Assembly: GCA_940588625.1 (NCBI GenBank) | Contig: CALNPU010000002.1 | Span: 1 to 51,760, forward strand | Direction: 5' to 3' | DNA length: 51,760 nucleotides | DNA from: an uncultured Caballeronia sp. | GTDB taxonomy: Bacteria; Pseudomonadota; Gammaproteobacteria; Burkholderiales; Burkholderiaceae | Shown here: positions 18,006-28,658 of the stretch, in pieces | Layout of the letters: every line of letters begins with the position of its first letter | Position numbering within the stretch: the stretch's first letter is position 1 | Notes under the pieces: generated by a model | What the model was told of the DNA's origin: nothing | The model's database searches: none | What the model saw: only the letters and a program-made list of their open reading frames with translations | Position numbers and translations under genes: made by a program

Positions 18006-19782
18006 CTAGCCCGTTGCCTTCGCCATGCCTTGTTCGTGGCGCATCAGGTTCATGCCAGTATGAACCAGCGCGACATGCGAAAACGCCTGCGGGAAGTTAC
18101 CAACCAGACGTTTCGCGACCGTGTCATATTCCTCGGCCAGCAGGCTGACGTCGTTAGCGAGACCAAGCAAACGTTCGAACATGGCATACGCTTCATCGTG
18201 GCGGCCTTGTAACGCCAGGTTGTCGATCAGCCAGAAACTGCATGCGAGGAACGTGCCTTCCCCAGGTGGCAGGCCATCCGATACTTCCGCCGTGTGGTAG
18301 CGCTTGACCAACCCGTCATGCGTGAGATCGCGCTCGATGGCGTGGACCGTTGCGATCACGCGCGGATCTTTCGGCGGAAGAAAGCCGAGCAGCGGTATCA
18401 GGAGCAAGCTGGCATCGAGATCGTTGCCGCCATATGTCTGGACGAACGAGTTCATCGACGGATTCCAGCTTTTCTCGCACACGTCCGCGTGGATGGTGGT
18501 GCGCATGTTGCGCCAGTGGTCGAGCGGGCCTTCGAGGTTGAACTGTTACGCCGATTTGATCGCGCGGTCGTAGGCTACCCAACCCACGCCATGACCTTCG
18601 AAAACGTAAATTGCTGACGCCCGCCGCGCGTTTCCCAGATGCCTTCGTCGGCTTCCTGCCAGACGGTGTCGAGATGATTGAGCATGGCGCGCTGGATTGA
18701 CCACACGGTGTCATCGCCTTGCAGGCCGCCCACGCGAGCGAGATGCAGCGCATTCATCACTTCGCCGTAGACATCGAGTTGCAACTGGTTGACCGCGCCG
18801 TTGTCAATCCGCACCGGCTTCGAGTTCTCATAACCCGCCAGCCATTTGACTTCTCATTCCGGCAAGCGTCGCTCGCCCGCTGCCGTACATGATCTGCACC
18901 TGATCCGGCGACCCGGCCATCACGCGGCCGAGCCATGCCCGCCATGCGCGCGCTTCATCGTAGTAACCGCTGCGCATCATCGCGAGCAGGGTGAGGGTGG
19001 CGTCACGTAACCAGCAGTAACGGTAATCCCAGTTGCGCGTGCCTCCGAGCTGCTCCGGCAACGACGTGGTCGGCGCGGCAACAATACCGCCCGTTGGTTC
19101 GTAGGCTAGCGCCTTGAGCGTAATCAGCGAACGGCGGATAGCCTGACCCCAGCGACCGTCAAGCTTGCTGCGTCCCGACCATTCCAGCCAGAAGTTCTCG
19201 GTGCGCGCGAACTGCGTATGCGAATCGAGCGCGGGAGGCAGGCGCAAGTGCGATTGCGAATACACGAGCGAGAAGGGCACGCGCTCGCCTTCGCTCATGT
19301 GAATTCGCGACGGTTCGCATGTTCTCGCCGGTGAGCTCGATAGGCGTGCGCAACACGCACAGATCGGGGCCGGCTATCGCGCGGATACCGCTGTCGTCGG
19401 GGAGACGGCTGACCCAGGGAATGGATGAGCCGTAATCGAAGCGCAGCACCAGTTCCATTTTCATCTTCACGGTGCCGCGCCGTCCCGGGCCGGCATGAAG
19501 TCGATGAGCGAAACCCGGTCGTCGGGCGTTTCGAAATCGGTTTCCAGGATCAGCGTATCGCCACGATACCGGCGGGTGATCACAGGGGGCGCGGCGCTGT
19601 CGGGCAGGTCGGGCATGATCAAGCAGCCAGCGGCCATTTTCGGGCGTGCCCAGCAGGGCGGCAAAACACGCGGCTGAATCGAAGCGCGGCCAGCACAGCC
19701 AGTCGATGGAGCCTTCTTTCGAAATCAGGGCGGCGGGGTGGCCGTCGCCGACCAGGGCGTAGCCCTTAATCAATGCGGACAT
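18006..19782 (-). pseudogene. glycoside hydrolase family 15 (glucoamylase/trehalase-like), broken
   Basis: ATG 19782 gives MSALIKGYALVGDGHPAALI and GSIDWLCWPRFDSAACFAAL, the usual GH15 start. The catalytic domain has the hallmark NWDYRYCWLRDATLTLL, a first acid Glu in EADEGIWETRGG, and a second in SLLAEEYDTVAKRLVGNFPQ. The frame changes at about 19625, returns near 19480, and changes again at 19300, 18830, 18570 and 18510; the reading ends at 18006. The full span (about 590 codons) is normal for bacterial GH15 trehalases/glucoamylases, so there is little net loss, only indels. The enzyme would have released glucose from trehalose or alpha-glucans. Confidence 0.88.
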
Positions 19783-20515
19783 AGGCTAGGAAAATGATGT
19801 CGATGCGGCCGCAGTGCAGGCGCCGCGTGGTGGGGGAGGCCAGGCTGTTCTGGTCCTTCATTATGAAGCGCATTCGTGTTTCGCGTCTTTCATGCATGTC
19901 TGTCCGCTGCTTCATCCCCACGTTCCAACCCTTCACGCCGAACCCGGGGCACCTTACAAAAAGGGCAATCGAATGAAGGTTGAAAAACCGTGTGACAAAT
20001 GCATAGAATGAAACTTCGCGCCTGACGGTTCGCCCAGATAGCCACGCGGGTTTGCGGCACAGGATCTGTTGATGCACGTCACGCGCTCCGTGCTTGCTTA
20101 ACGTTTTGAGGACATCGAAAGTGAAAGCCATGCTGAATCCGTCGAGGGCCGATTGCATCGCCATCCTGTCGGCTGCGAGCCGTATCGCCGATCAAAATAC
20201 GCTCCTGGATTTCAATTACAAGAATCTCGGCCTGTCCCGCAACGGGATGGAAACCGCTGCGTCGTTCTCGATCGAACACCCCTGTTTCAGCGGCATCGCG
20301 AGGCCGACGGGCATACCGCTGTAGGCGGCTTGTCGCTGCGGGGCCGCGCCTTCGTCAGACTCTTCAGAGCATTCCTGGAACGCGGCAAACGCGGATCGCT
20401 GGCCCGTGTGCGGCGGTTGCTCGTCTTTCGGAACCTCACTCCAATAACCGCGTCTTACGAAGCGCATCCCGGATGGCCGGAGGGGCCGAGGGATGCGCCG
20501 CGTGCGACGCGGTCG
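19783..20515. other. 733-nt gap without a recognisable gene
   Basis: Short open frames occur (for example from about 20124) but none resembles a family I know. A 9-bp inverted repeat, gcgcatccc at 20462-20470 and gggatgcgc at 20490-20498, lies just beyond the DUF3096 stop and could fold at the end of that transcript, though no T run follows. Confidence 0.4.
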
Positions 20516-20668
20516 TCAGAAATGTGTCGCGCTCAGTCCGAACACGCCGATCAGTCCGATGATGATCAGATAAATCGCGACAATGAAGTTGAGCAGGCGC
20601 GGCACAATCAGGATCAGAATGCCTGCTATCAACGCGACCAGCGGTCCGAGGCTCAGATGGATATCCAT
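20516..20668 (-). CDS. DUF3096 small hydrophobic membrane protein
   Basis: This 50-residue protein is almost entirely hydrophobic, with two short helices (about residues 8-22 and 28-44) around a central PRLLNFIVAIYLIIIG, the DUF3096 pattern. ATG 20668 has a strong AAGGAG ribosome site 5 nt upstream. The family is widespread in proteobacteria and its function is unknown. It stands alone between decayed regions and is itself undamaged; at this size an intact frame is weak evidence of selection. Confidence 0.85.
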   Translation of the reverse strand: MDIHLSLGPLVALIAGILILIVPRLLNFIVAIYLIIIGLIGVFGLSATHF

Positions 20669-20834
20669 GGCGACTCCTTGTTAGTTTTTTGATGGGAATG
20701 GGTCTGCATCATGCGCCGAAGCAGTGACCGGCGACAATCGGGCTCTGCCCACGTTTCACATAACCTGAACAAGTCACAATAACGAATGATCAGGAGGCTG
20801 TATGCATTTGGCGGATTTCACTCATTTCCCTCGT

Positions 20835-20859
20835 GTGACGAGTTTTTGTGACGAGTTTT
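20835..20859. repeat. 12-13-bp tandem duplication
   Basis: gtgacgagttttt (20835-20847) is followed directly by gtgacgagtttt (20848-20859), just upstream of the lactonase pseudogene. Confidence 0.85.
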
Positions 20860-20964
20860 GGGCGGTTGACTTCCACGCTCCGTATCCGGAGCTTTGCGCC
20901 CACGCAAACATCGTGCCGCACCGTCGCGTCAGAGCATTTCAATCCGTCCCGGCGGTCGCGATTG

Positions 20965-22168
20965 ATGTCAAAAGGTGTCGCTGCCGTGTTGTCGCTCGCT
21001 GCTGTAGAGGCCTTCGCGCAAGGTACCGGCACGGCTCGGGGGGTCGACGAATGCTTCCAGTGCGTTCGATAACAGCGTATTCGACTTGCTCGTGGGCACG
21101 TACACCGGCAGTGGCAAGAGCGAGGGCATTTATGTGTACCGGTTCGATGCGGGCACCGGTGCGATCACGCGCCAGGCGGTGAATCCGTCGTATCTCGTGG
21201 TGAGCAAGGATCGGCAGCATGTCTACGCGGTCAACGAACTGCCGGGGGACAACGGTCCTGCTTCGCAACGTGGTGGTATCGGCCTATTCCGCTTTGATCC
21301 GCCGAGTGGGCAGCTCACCCTCGTTAACCGTGTCTCCTCCGATGGCAACGATCCCGCGTATCTCGCCCTATCGCCGGATGGCCGTTATCTGCTGACCGCG
21401 AACTATTCGGTGGCATCGAATCCGGGTGGCAGCTTCGCCGTGTTTCCGTTAGAGGGCGACCGCGTCGATCCGTCCGTGCTTACCGTGCATCACGACGGCA
21501 GTGGCCCCGTGAAAGGGCGCCAGGACAATTCGCACGTGCACTCCACGGTGTTTTCGCCCGATGGCCATTACCTGTTCACGCAGGACCTGGGGGCCGACAA
21601 GATCTATTCGTACAGCTACACCCCGGACGACGATAGCCGTGGGTTATTCGGGTCGACCGAGTCGCGTTATACGCTCGTGAAACCGGGTTCCGGGCCGCGC
21701 CACCTGATCTTCGATCAGGCAGGCAAACATGCATATCTCACGACCGAAATGAATGCGTCGGTGTCGGTGTACGACTATGACGACGGCAAGCTCACGCTAA
21801 GACAAACCCTGCCGATGACCCAGTCCGGCTTCAAAGGCAAGGTGGGTGGCGGCGCGATCCATCTGTCGCCGGATGGCCGCTTTCTGTATGCCACTAATCG
21901 CATCGCGGCGATGCAAACGAAATCCTGACCTACGCCGTGAATCCGTCCAATGGTCATCTCAAGCTGCTCGCCCGCAACTCGACGCTCGGCAAGACGCTGC
22001 GCGAATTTGCCATCGATCCGACCGGGCGCTGGTTGATCGTCGGCAATCCAGGACAGCGACAGCGTCTACTTTTTCCGGCACAATCCGGACACGGGCGAAC
22101 TCGCGTCCGATCCGAAGCGCCTGGAGATCGGTTCACCGGTCGATTTCAAGTTCGTTTCGCCATCCTGA
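20965..22168 (+). pseudogene. lactonase-family beta-propeller protein (6-phosphogluconolactonase-like), frameshifted
   Basis: Most of the gene (about 21068-21900) is one open frame reading LLVGTYTGSGKSEGIYVYRF, AYLALSPDGRYLLTANYS, HSTVFSPDGHYLFTQDLGAD, GSGPRHLIFDQAGKHAY and GGGAIHLSPDGRFLYATNR, the repeated blades of the seven-bladed lactonase fold. The N-terminus (MSKGVAAVLSLAAVEAFAQ) looks like a signal peptide but lies in another frame, with the shift at about 21040-21065. Further shifts occur at about 21903 and 22050, after which VYFFRHNPDTGELASDP and PVDFKFVSPS end at 22168. The family includes cytosolic Pgl enzymes and exported proteins; the signal peptide suggests export here. Confidence 0.85.
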
Positions 22169-22354
22169 AGATTATCTCTGCAACTGTGCAGGTCGTCAGT
22201 GGTTCACGGCCCGCACAGTTTCTTTAAGTATCACGGTGTTGGTCTAACTGATAAGGCCGGGGTCGTCCCGGTGTGGAAGGAATTCAACGTTGAACATTAC
22301 GCGTCAGCATTAAGCAGGAAGTCTGATCCTAGCGCCGTCGGTACGCAGCAGGGT

Positions 22355-23079
22355 GTGCCTATACCGCCGGGTTTTATCTGCGCGTTCCACTTTGTCGGCG
22401 CGGAGGCGTTACGGCTGTAGTGGGATGAAGCGCGGCGCGAGATCGCGGGCGCGGGTCCGACATGGCTGCATTTGAGTGCAAACGACGACACCGTCGAAAG
22501 CTGGCGGCTGACCGGTGTCACCGCGATGTCCGACGGCGCGCGCGAATTCCTGAACGGTGAGGACAAGCGCCCGCGCGTGCACATGGGCGGGACGTTAATG
22601 TACGGTGTGGAGGAGGGCGTGCTCGACGGCCGGCACTCGAACTGGCGCGTGGAGCTGGGGGGCTATGCGCAGGCGGTTGGTGGAGATGAAGCGGTTTGTG
22701 GACCCGGAACGTCACGCACTTACGCAACTGGTGATGCAGCGGCTGGAATGGGCGGAACCGCGGTCGATGGAAACGCTGATTCAGGCAATTCAGGTGCTCG
22801 ACGGGCTGGCCGCCGGACTCGAGGCCCAATACGAACACTCGAAGTTGCTGCAGGACGAGATTGCTGCGTTGCTCTCGGAGGACATCAACCGCAAGCTGCT
22901 ATGGCTCGCGATCATGTCCGCGTTGCTGATGCCGGCGACACTCGTGTCCGGTATCTTCGGCATGAACGTGGCCGGATTACCCGGCGCATGCCAGCTATTC
23001 GTTCTTGATTGTGATGGGTGTGATGGCCATTTGCGCCGGCTTCACGCTGTATTTGTTGCGGCGCTTGCGGTTATGGTGA
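22355..23079 (+). pseudogene. CorA/ZntB-like divalent metal transporter, truncated inside
   Basis: The N-terminal part reads FICAFHF and, in a second frame, WLHLSANDDTVESW and GAREFLNGEDKRPRVHMGGT. The C-terminal part reads EWAEPRSMETLIQAIQVLDG and LLQDEIAALLSEDINRKLLWL, followed by the first membrane helix with the CorA hallmark GIFGMNVAGLPG. The final helix is shifted and ends at TGA 23077-23079. Between the halves, near 22660-22690, most of the cytosolic beta-sheet and long helix are missing (roughly 100 or more residues against the family). Members carry Mg2+, Zn2+ or other divalent ions across the inner membrane. The start at GTG 22355 is uncertain. Confidence 0.75.
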
Positions 23080-23089
23080 CGTGATGCGG

Positions 23090-26000
23090 TCGATGTCCAG
23101 GCTATGGTTTTGCAACCCGCCTGAGCATCGGTCATCTGATAATAGTCTGCCGGTTCCGGTGCGAGCACTTCGCGGTTCCCATTCGTGCCCATCGGCGAAA
23201 CCAGGCCCGCTGTTTCCATCTGTTCGACGAGACGCGCCGCGCGGGTTATAGCCAATGCGCAATTGCCGCTGCACCGACGAAATCGATGCCCAGCGCGTGC
23301 GCAACACAAACGATACGGCTTCGGCATCCGGCTTATCGCCGAACAGGTCCGGCGTACTGCCTTCGGGCGTCGGTCCCGACAAGATCCCTTCCTCGTACTC
23401 CGGTTCGCCGAATTGCTTCAGATATTCCACGACGCTGTGCAATTCCTCGTCGGCGACAAACGCGCCATGTACCGTTGTGGATAACCGGTGCCGAACGGCA
23501 GGAACAACATGTCGCCGGCGTCGAGCAGTGACTCCGCGCCCATCTGGTCGAGGATCGTGCGCGAATCAATCTTCGACGACACCTGAAATGCTACCAGCGT
23601 CGGAATGTTCGCCTTGATCAGGCCGGTGTGATCACTCAGGCCGGTGATCACGTCCACCGACGACTGCTGCGTCGCGAGAATCAGGTGAATGCCGGCAGCG
23701 CGCGCTTTCTGTGCCAGCCGCGCGATCAACTGCTCGATCTGCTTGCCCGCGACCATCATCAGGTCGGCGAGCTCGTCGATCACGACCACGATCATCGGCA
23801 GTTTGGCGAACGGTTCGGGTGCGTCGGGCGTGAGCGAAAACGGGTTCGTCAGTTTCTTGCCGGCAACTCCGGCATTGCGAATTTTCTGGTTGAAACCCTG
23901 CAGGTTACGCACGCCCACCGCCGACATCAGCTTGTAGCGTTTCTCCATTTCCCCGACACACCAGTTCAGCGCGTTCGCGGCCAGCTTCATGTCGGTGACC
24001 ACCGGCGCGAGCAGATGCGGGATGCCTTCGTACACCGACAACTCCAGCATCTTCGGGTCGATCATGATCAGGCGCACATCTTCCGGTTTCGCCTTGAAGA
24101 GCAGCGACAGGATCATTGCGTTGATCGCCACGGATTTGCCGGAACCCGTCGTGCCCGCCACCAGCATGTGCGGCGCGCGCGAGGTCGGTTACGACCGGAT
24201 TGCCGATGATGTCCTTGCCCATCGCGATAGTGAGGAACTTCTTCGAGTCGCGATAGACATCGGCCTCCAGGATTTCGGAGAGCCGGATCATCTGCCGTTT
24301 GGCGTTCGGCAGTTCGAGCCCCATGCAGGTCTTGCCGGGAATGGTTTCGACCACGCGGATGGACGTGAGTCCGAGCCCGCGCGTCAGGCCGACGATCTGG
24401 CTGCTGCGTACGCCGGCGCCGGTTCGACTGCGAAGCGCGTGATGACCGGTCCCGCCGATGCCCCGACCACGGTGACCGGTACCTTGAATTCCTGCAGGCG
24501 CTGTTCGATCAACTGGCCCGTTTCAGCGAGATGTTGTTCGGAGACGGGTTTGACTTCGTCGGACGCGGGTTCGAGGAGATCGAGGCCGGGGAGATCGACG
24601 GCCGACGCCGCTGGCGCGTGGAACTCGAATTCGGTCGCGATGAAACCGCGTACCGGCCGGGCGGGGCTCAAGTTGCGGCGGGCTGGTTTCCGGGGCCGGG
24701 ACAGGGATAAGGAGGGTCGAACCCGCGCGCGGGAAGTGAACGATGTTCGATGCGTGGTCCAGGTCCGGCTCGGGTTGTGTTTCCGGCGCGGTTTGCCGTG
24801 GCGTTTCGGCTACCCGGTCGGTTGGCGTTTGCGTCTGGGCGTGCGTCGCGTATCCGTTCGTGGTGTCGGTGCTGGAGTGGGCATCGACGTCGATTTCGGC
24901 TTCGTCCGGCGCGGTGTATGTGTGTCGATGACTCTGAACGGCGGACGCGTGGCGCCCGCATCGGCTTGCCATGGCGGCGTGTGGACCTGACCCGCGGACG
25001 GGATTCCGACGCTTCCCGATGCCGGCGATGATTGTGTCGTTGCAGCGATGTCTCGCGTCGTCTGCACGGGGTGGGTTTGACCGGCGCGGATAGCCCACGG
25101 CGGCAGATCGGCAAGATGGACCGATGTGTGCGTTGGCGTCGGTGTTGGCGTTTGCGGCGACGTCGATGGCACTGCCAGTTCCGGGCGTGCAAATGAACTG
25201 TTCGGCGAATTGCCCGATGCACCGGAAGAGGTTAGGGGCGCAGTTCCATCAATGCTGGCCGGCCGCGTGGGACTCGGCGTTTGATCTACAGGCGGGTTGT
25301 TATCGACGTGCGGCATCGGCTGGTTCGATACCGGGTTCGGGCGGGCGTCGACGGAATGCGCTGCGACCGCGTTGGTTGCGGGCGCTTGTTCGGTTCAGTT
25401 GTCGCGCGCTGTTGGCAGTGCGGCTTGGGGCAGGGTGCCGTGATTGCGGATGTCCGCGTTGTTCATGTTCGTATCGACCGGTGGTATCGGCTCGCGCCCG
25501 ATGGTCTGGGCGCCCGTGGTGAAGGTGTAACCGTCGCGTATCGAAGTGCCCGACGAGTACGTGCCCGCGACGCTCGATACCGCCCGCGACGCAACGCTTT
25601 CCGGCAGTCCTGCCTGGTCGGCCAGGTTCGTGGTGGTTATCAGCGATACCGGGCTGGTTGGTCGGAGGCGTTGCCACGAGCGGTTGCTGATGGGTATCGA
25701 CAGCGTGGTGAGCGGCCGTCGACGCAACCGGCGAGGGTATGCGATCGGGTTTTGGCGTCGCGCTTGCCGAGGCGGCAGGGCTGGCTTGGTGTTGTCGGCG
25801 ACGGCGTGTTTGTGTTCGGCGTCAGGGGTGTATCGGAGGCGATAGCGCCTTTCGCAAGATTCGATGCACCCGGCATCGGCATGCTTGAGGTTGCGTGATT
25901 CACGGGATCAACGCTAACCGAAGATGCCGAGAGGATAGACGACGCAAGCGCTGACGCCAGAGATGCAACTGACGTAGTAATAATAGCCGCGGACGCTGGT

Positions 26001-27769
26001 GGAACGGAGCCCGCAGAATTGGCCGAAACGGCCAGCGCACCCGAAGCACCCGCAACATTCAACGCCGCCGCGCCCAGCCTGTTATTCGCACTACTCGCGT
26101 CAGGCACCGCTCCCGCTTCCCGCGCGGCATTGACGCCGCCTCCGCGCGTGGTCCATTGCGCCGTGTTTTGCTCGATAGAGCGCAACGTCTCCTTGATACG
26201 TTCAGGTGCTGGCGGCGGACCGGCGGGCTTGGCCGGAACAGCCGCCGACGATGTTGCCGAAGCAAAAAAAGAGTCACTCGACGCCACCGGTGGAACCGAT
26301 TTGCCGCGGGCCGGGTTCATCGATGTATTGCGCGAAGCAGCGTGAGAAACGCTGGAGGAGCCTGACGAACGGACAGCCCCCGGTGCGCTCCGGTTCAGCG
26401 ACGAACGCGATACATCTGGACGCTGTGGCACGCCAGAATCCACAGAACGGCCGGTTGCTCGTTTTGTCGATGTTGGCGCGACACTGGGCGGTACGGTATT
26501 CGCCGCACCTGCCGAACCCGCCGCATTCGCGATCCGCGTGATGCCAGCTGATCCCGCACCCGCACCCGTCGCGGCGGCCGCGTTCACGCCCGCTGTCTGT
26601 TCCCGCGTTCCCGACGAGTTTCCCGACGCCGCGCCGGTCTTCAACCACCCGGCCGGTGTGATCGGCTCGATTGGCTCCCGCGCTTCCGCGCCGCGCCCGT
26701 TGCGCGAAGCGGCGGGGCGTGCATCGGGGAATCGATAACTCTCCTTGCCCGCACCCAGTTCACGATGTATCTGCTGCGGCAAGGGTTCGATCAGGCGCGC
26801 AGCCTCGGGGCCACGTAGCGGGCGCTTGCTTTCGCTTCGCCAGACCGTCGGCCGCTGATAGCGTCCACCCTGGCGTTGGGTCACCGTCGGCAAGCCGAGA
26901 GCCGGAGCATCGTGCGAGGTCCTGCCGGACGTCGTGACGCCCGCGCCCGGGCTGCCTGCCTTGAAGCTCCCGAGGCCGGCGCTCACGCCTCGCGTTTCCG
27001 CCTTGTCCCGCGATGCCCGCCCGCGCGATGGTTTCTCGCGGACCGACCGTTCCCGTGGCGTTAGCCACTCTGGTTTGAGGCCCAGGCCAAACGCACCGTT
27101 TGCCCAGCCAAGCGTGTCGCGCCACTGAAATTCGCAGAGCCACGGCAAGCTGATCGGGAAAACCGCGGCCGCGCCGGCACCTACGCCCAGCGCAGCCGGC
27201 GTGCTGACAACTCCGGCATGTCCGCCCAGGCCGAGCAACAGCGCGTGGCCGAGATGGCCGACATCGGCGGCAAATGTGAACGAATGAAACAGCGCGGCTT
27301 CCAGCGTGCAGCTCGCGAGGAGCACGCAGAAGAAACCGAGCCAAAGCCGGATCGTGCCCGGGCCGCGCAGGCCGCCGCCGTTTGGGAGAATGGACTTGGC
27401 CACGCGCCAGAGAAGGGGGATGAACCAGACGGTCGAAGTACCGAACCAGCCAAAAACTACCGTGTGCATGCAAGGAACCATGAATGATGTAAGCGATGTG
27501 AGCAGCGAACCCAGGCTCGGACAAAGATGAATCGATACCGCCGAGTTTAACCGCCATGAACGCGGCGATGCAGGCGGTGGTCAAGCGAAACACGCAATCG
27601 GCCGGGAACGACAAAGTGTGCATCGGAACGATGCCGGCCGGCACAGGCGGCGTTGAAAATCCGGCCTCGAGGGCGGAGAGCCAAACGTTTGACGTCGAGC
27701 GCCCCGACAACAGGCGCTCCCCCGCCAAACCGTCCACATCCCCCGAGCCTGCCGCCTGAGTAGGTTCAC
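23090..27769 (-). pseudogene. ftsK: FtsK/SpoIIIE-type DNA translocase with very long linker, broken
   Basis: FtsK moves chromosomal DNA to the division septum. The membrane domain (about 27770-27080, several frames) includes LRGPGTIRLWLGFFCVLLAS. A linker of about 800 residues rich in Pro, Ser, Ala and Thr follows (about 27080-24680). The motor has [38 protein letters not shown], Walker [17 protein letters not shown], Walker [15 protein letters not shown], and a C-terminal gamma domain with [18 protein letters not shown] near 23160-23240. Frameshifts occur at about 27480, 25600-25800, 24700, 24400, 24170 and 23470. An in-frame 18-bp duplication alters the motor, and ATQRPSVDV has become ATQQSSVDV. 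Both ends are approximate. Burkholderia often carry a second FtsK, so cell division need not be lost. Confidence 0.82.
23618..23651 (-). repeat. 16/18-bp tandem duplication in the ftsK motor
   Basis: The + strand has tcaggccggtgtgatcac (23618-23635) followed by tcaggccggtgatcac (23636-23651); the copies differ by one GT. The effect is an in-frame insertion of six residues (SDHTGL) between VITG and LIKANIPT. Confidence 0.85.
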
Positions 27770-27802
27770 AATCTCAAACTTCCAAACCGGCCTTCATCGA
27801 CC

Positions 27803-28417
27803 TCAAGGTTGCGCGGCTTGTGTGAACGTCATCATATCGCTGTTCTTGAGTGTGATCTGCAATTGTTGCGGCGACCGCATTTGCACGCCGGTTTTTTCGA
27901 TGGCGGCGAGGCCCCGCAGGAACGGTTGTTCGAGCGCGCTGCCCGGTCCCGGCGCGCAGGCCATTCGCGTACTGGCAAGCGGGCCGAAGGAGAGCTTGCC
28001 GTCGATCAGGTCGTAGGTGCCGGTGAAACGGTTGCAGCCGGAAAAGCCATTCGCTTTGCGTTGACCGCCTTGCGTCGAAAAATTCAAGGTGATCGGCGCT
28101 CCGCCCGCACTACCACCGGCACTACCGGCCGGATTGGACGGGACCGGGCGCGTCTTGCCGTCGGCATTGTTCCAACTGGTGAGTTGCCATTGGGTATCGT
28201 CCAGAAGCTGGGTCGCGGCCGGGTTGTAAGGATCGGTCGGCGGCGCGGCGCTGTCCGGATGCGTCGGCATCGTGCAACCCGCCAACGCGATGCCGAAAAC
28301 GACGGCCGTAATCGACACCATGGCGGCAAGCGAGGGCATGGAACGCGGGAACGCAGCATGGACCCGGCTGCGCGCCGAAACACGCGCAGGTTGCGAACAG
28401 CAAGGCTGCATCGACAT
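27803..28417 (-). CDS. META-domain lipoprotein
   Basis: The 204-residue protein has a hydrophobic segment ending in the lipobox IALAGC (Cys 48), a Pro/Asp-rich spacer, then a META domain: LLDDTQWQLTSWNNADGK, FSGCNRFTGTYDLIDGKLSFG, STRMACAPG, LEQPFLRGLAAIEKTG. META/HslJ proteins are heat-shock or envelope-stress lipoproteins of unclear role. ATG 28417 has an AAGGAA ribosome site; starting at ATG 28339 (residue 27) would give a signal peptide of more usual length. The reading is intact. The broken ftsK begins about 33 nt downstream on the same strand. Confidence 0.85.
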   Translation of the reverse strand: MSMQPCCSQPARVSARSRVHAAFPRSMPSLAAMVSITAVVFGIALAGCTMPTHPDSAAPPTDPYNPAATQLLDDTQWQLTSWNNADGKTRPVPSNPAGSAGGSAGGAPITLNFSTQGGQRKANGFSGCNRFTGTYDLIDGKLSFGPLASTRMACAPGPGSALEQPFLRGLAAIEKTGVQMRSPQQLQITLKNSDMMTFTQAAQP

Positions 28418-28658
28418 GGAATTTCCTTGGGGCTGGCAAAACCGTAAGGATATCGCACTCGTCCTAAGATTGACCAAGGCAGATTGCGGCAAAGTCATTG
28501 CAACATGTAAAGAAAAGTTAGCGCGACCGCGCGTTCGATCAAGCGAAAGCCGTCCCGCAGGCGCCCCGCGGCCGACCTCGCCGTTATTCCGGGTCTGACA
28601 GCCGCGCCCGGAAACGCAACACTGATCGGCTTCGGACAAGGGCGAGCGTGTTAAAATT

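Noticed and set aside
20124..20330. Possible short protein starting near 20124
   Set aside because: No ribosome site, no family resemblance, and the frame ends without a recognisable domain.
2924..23651. CRISPR array
   Set aside because: The repeats are single head-to-tail duplications of different units, with no regular spacers and no cas genes.
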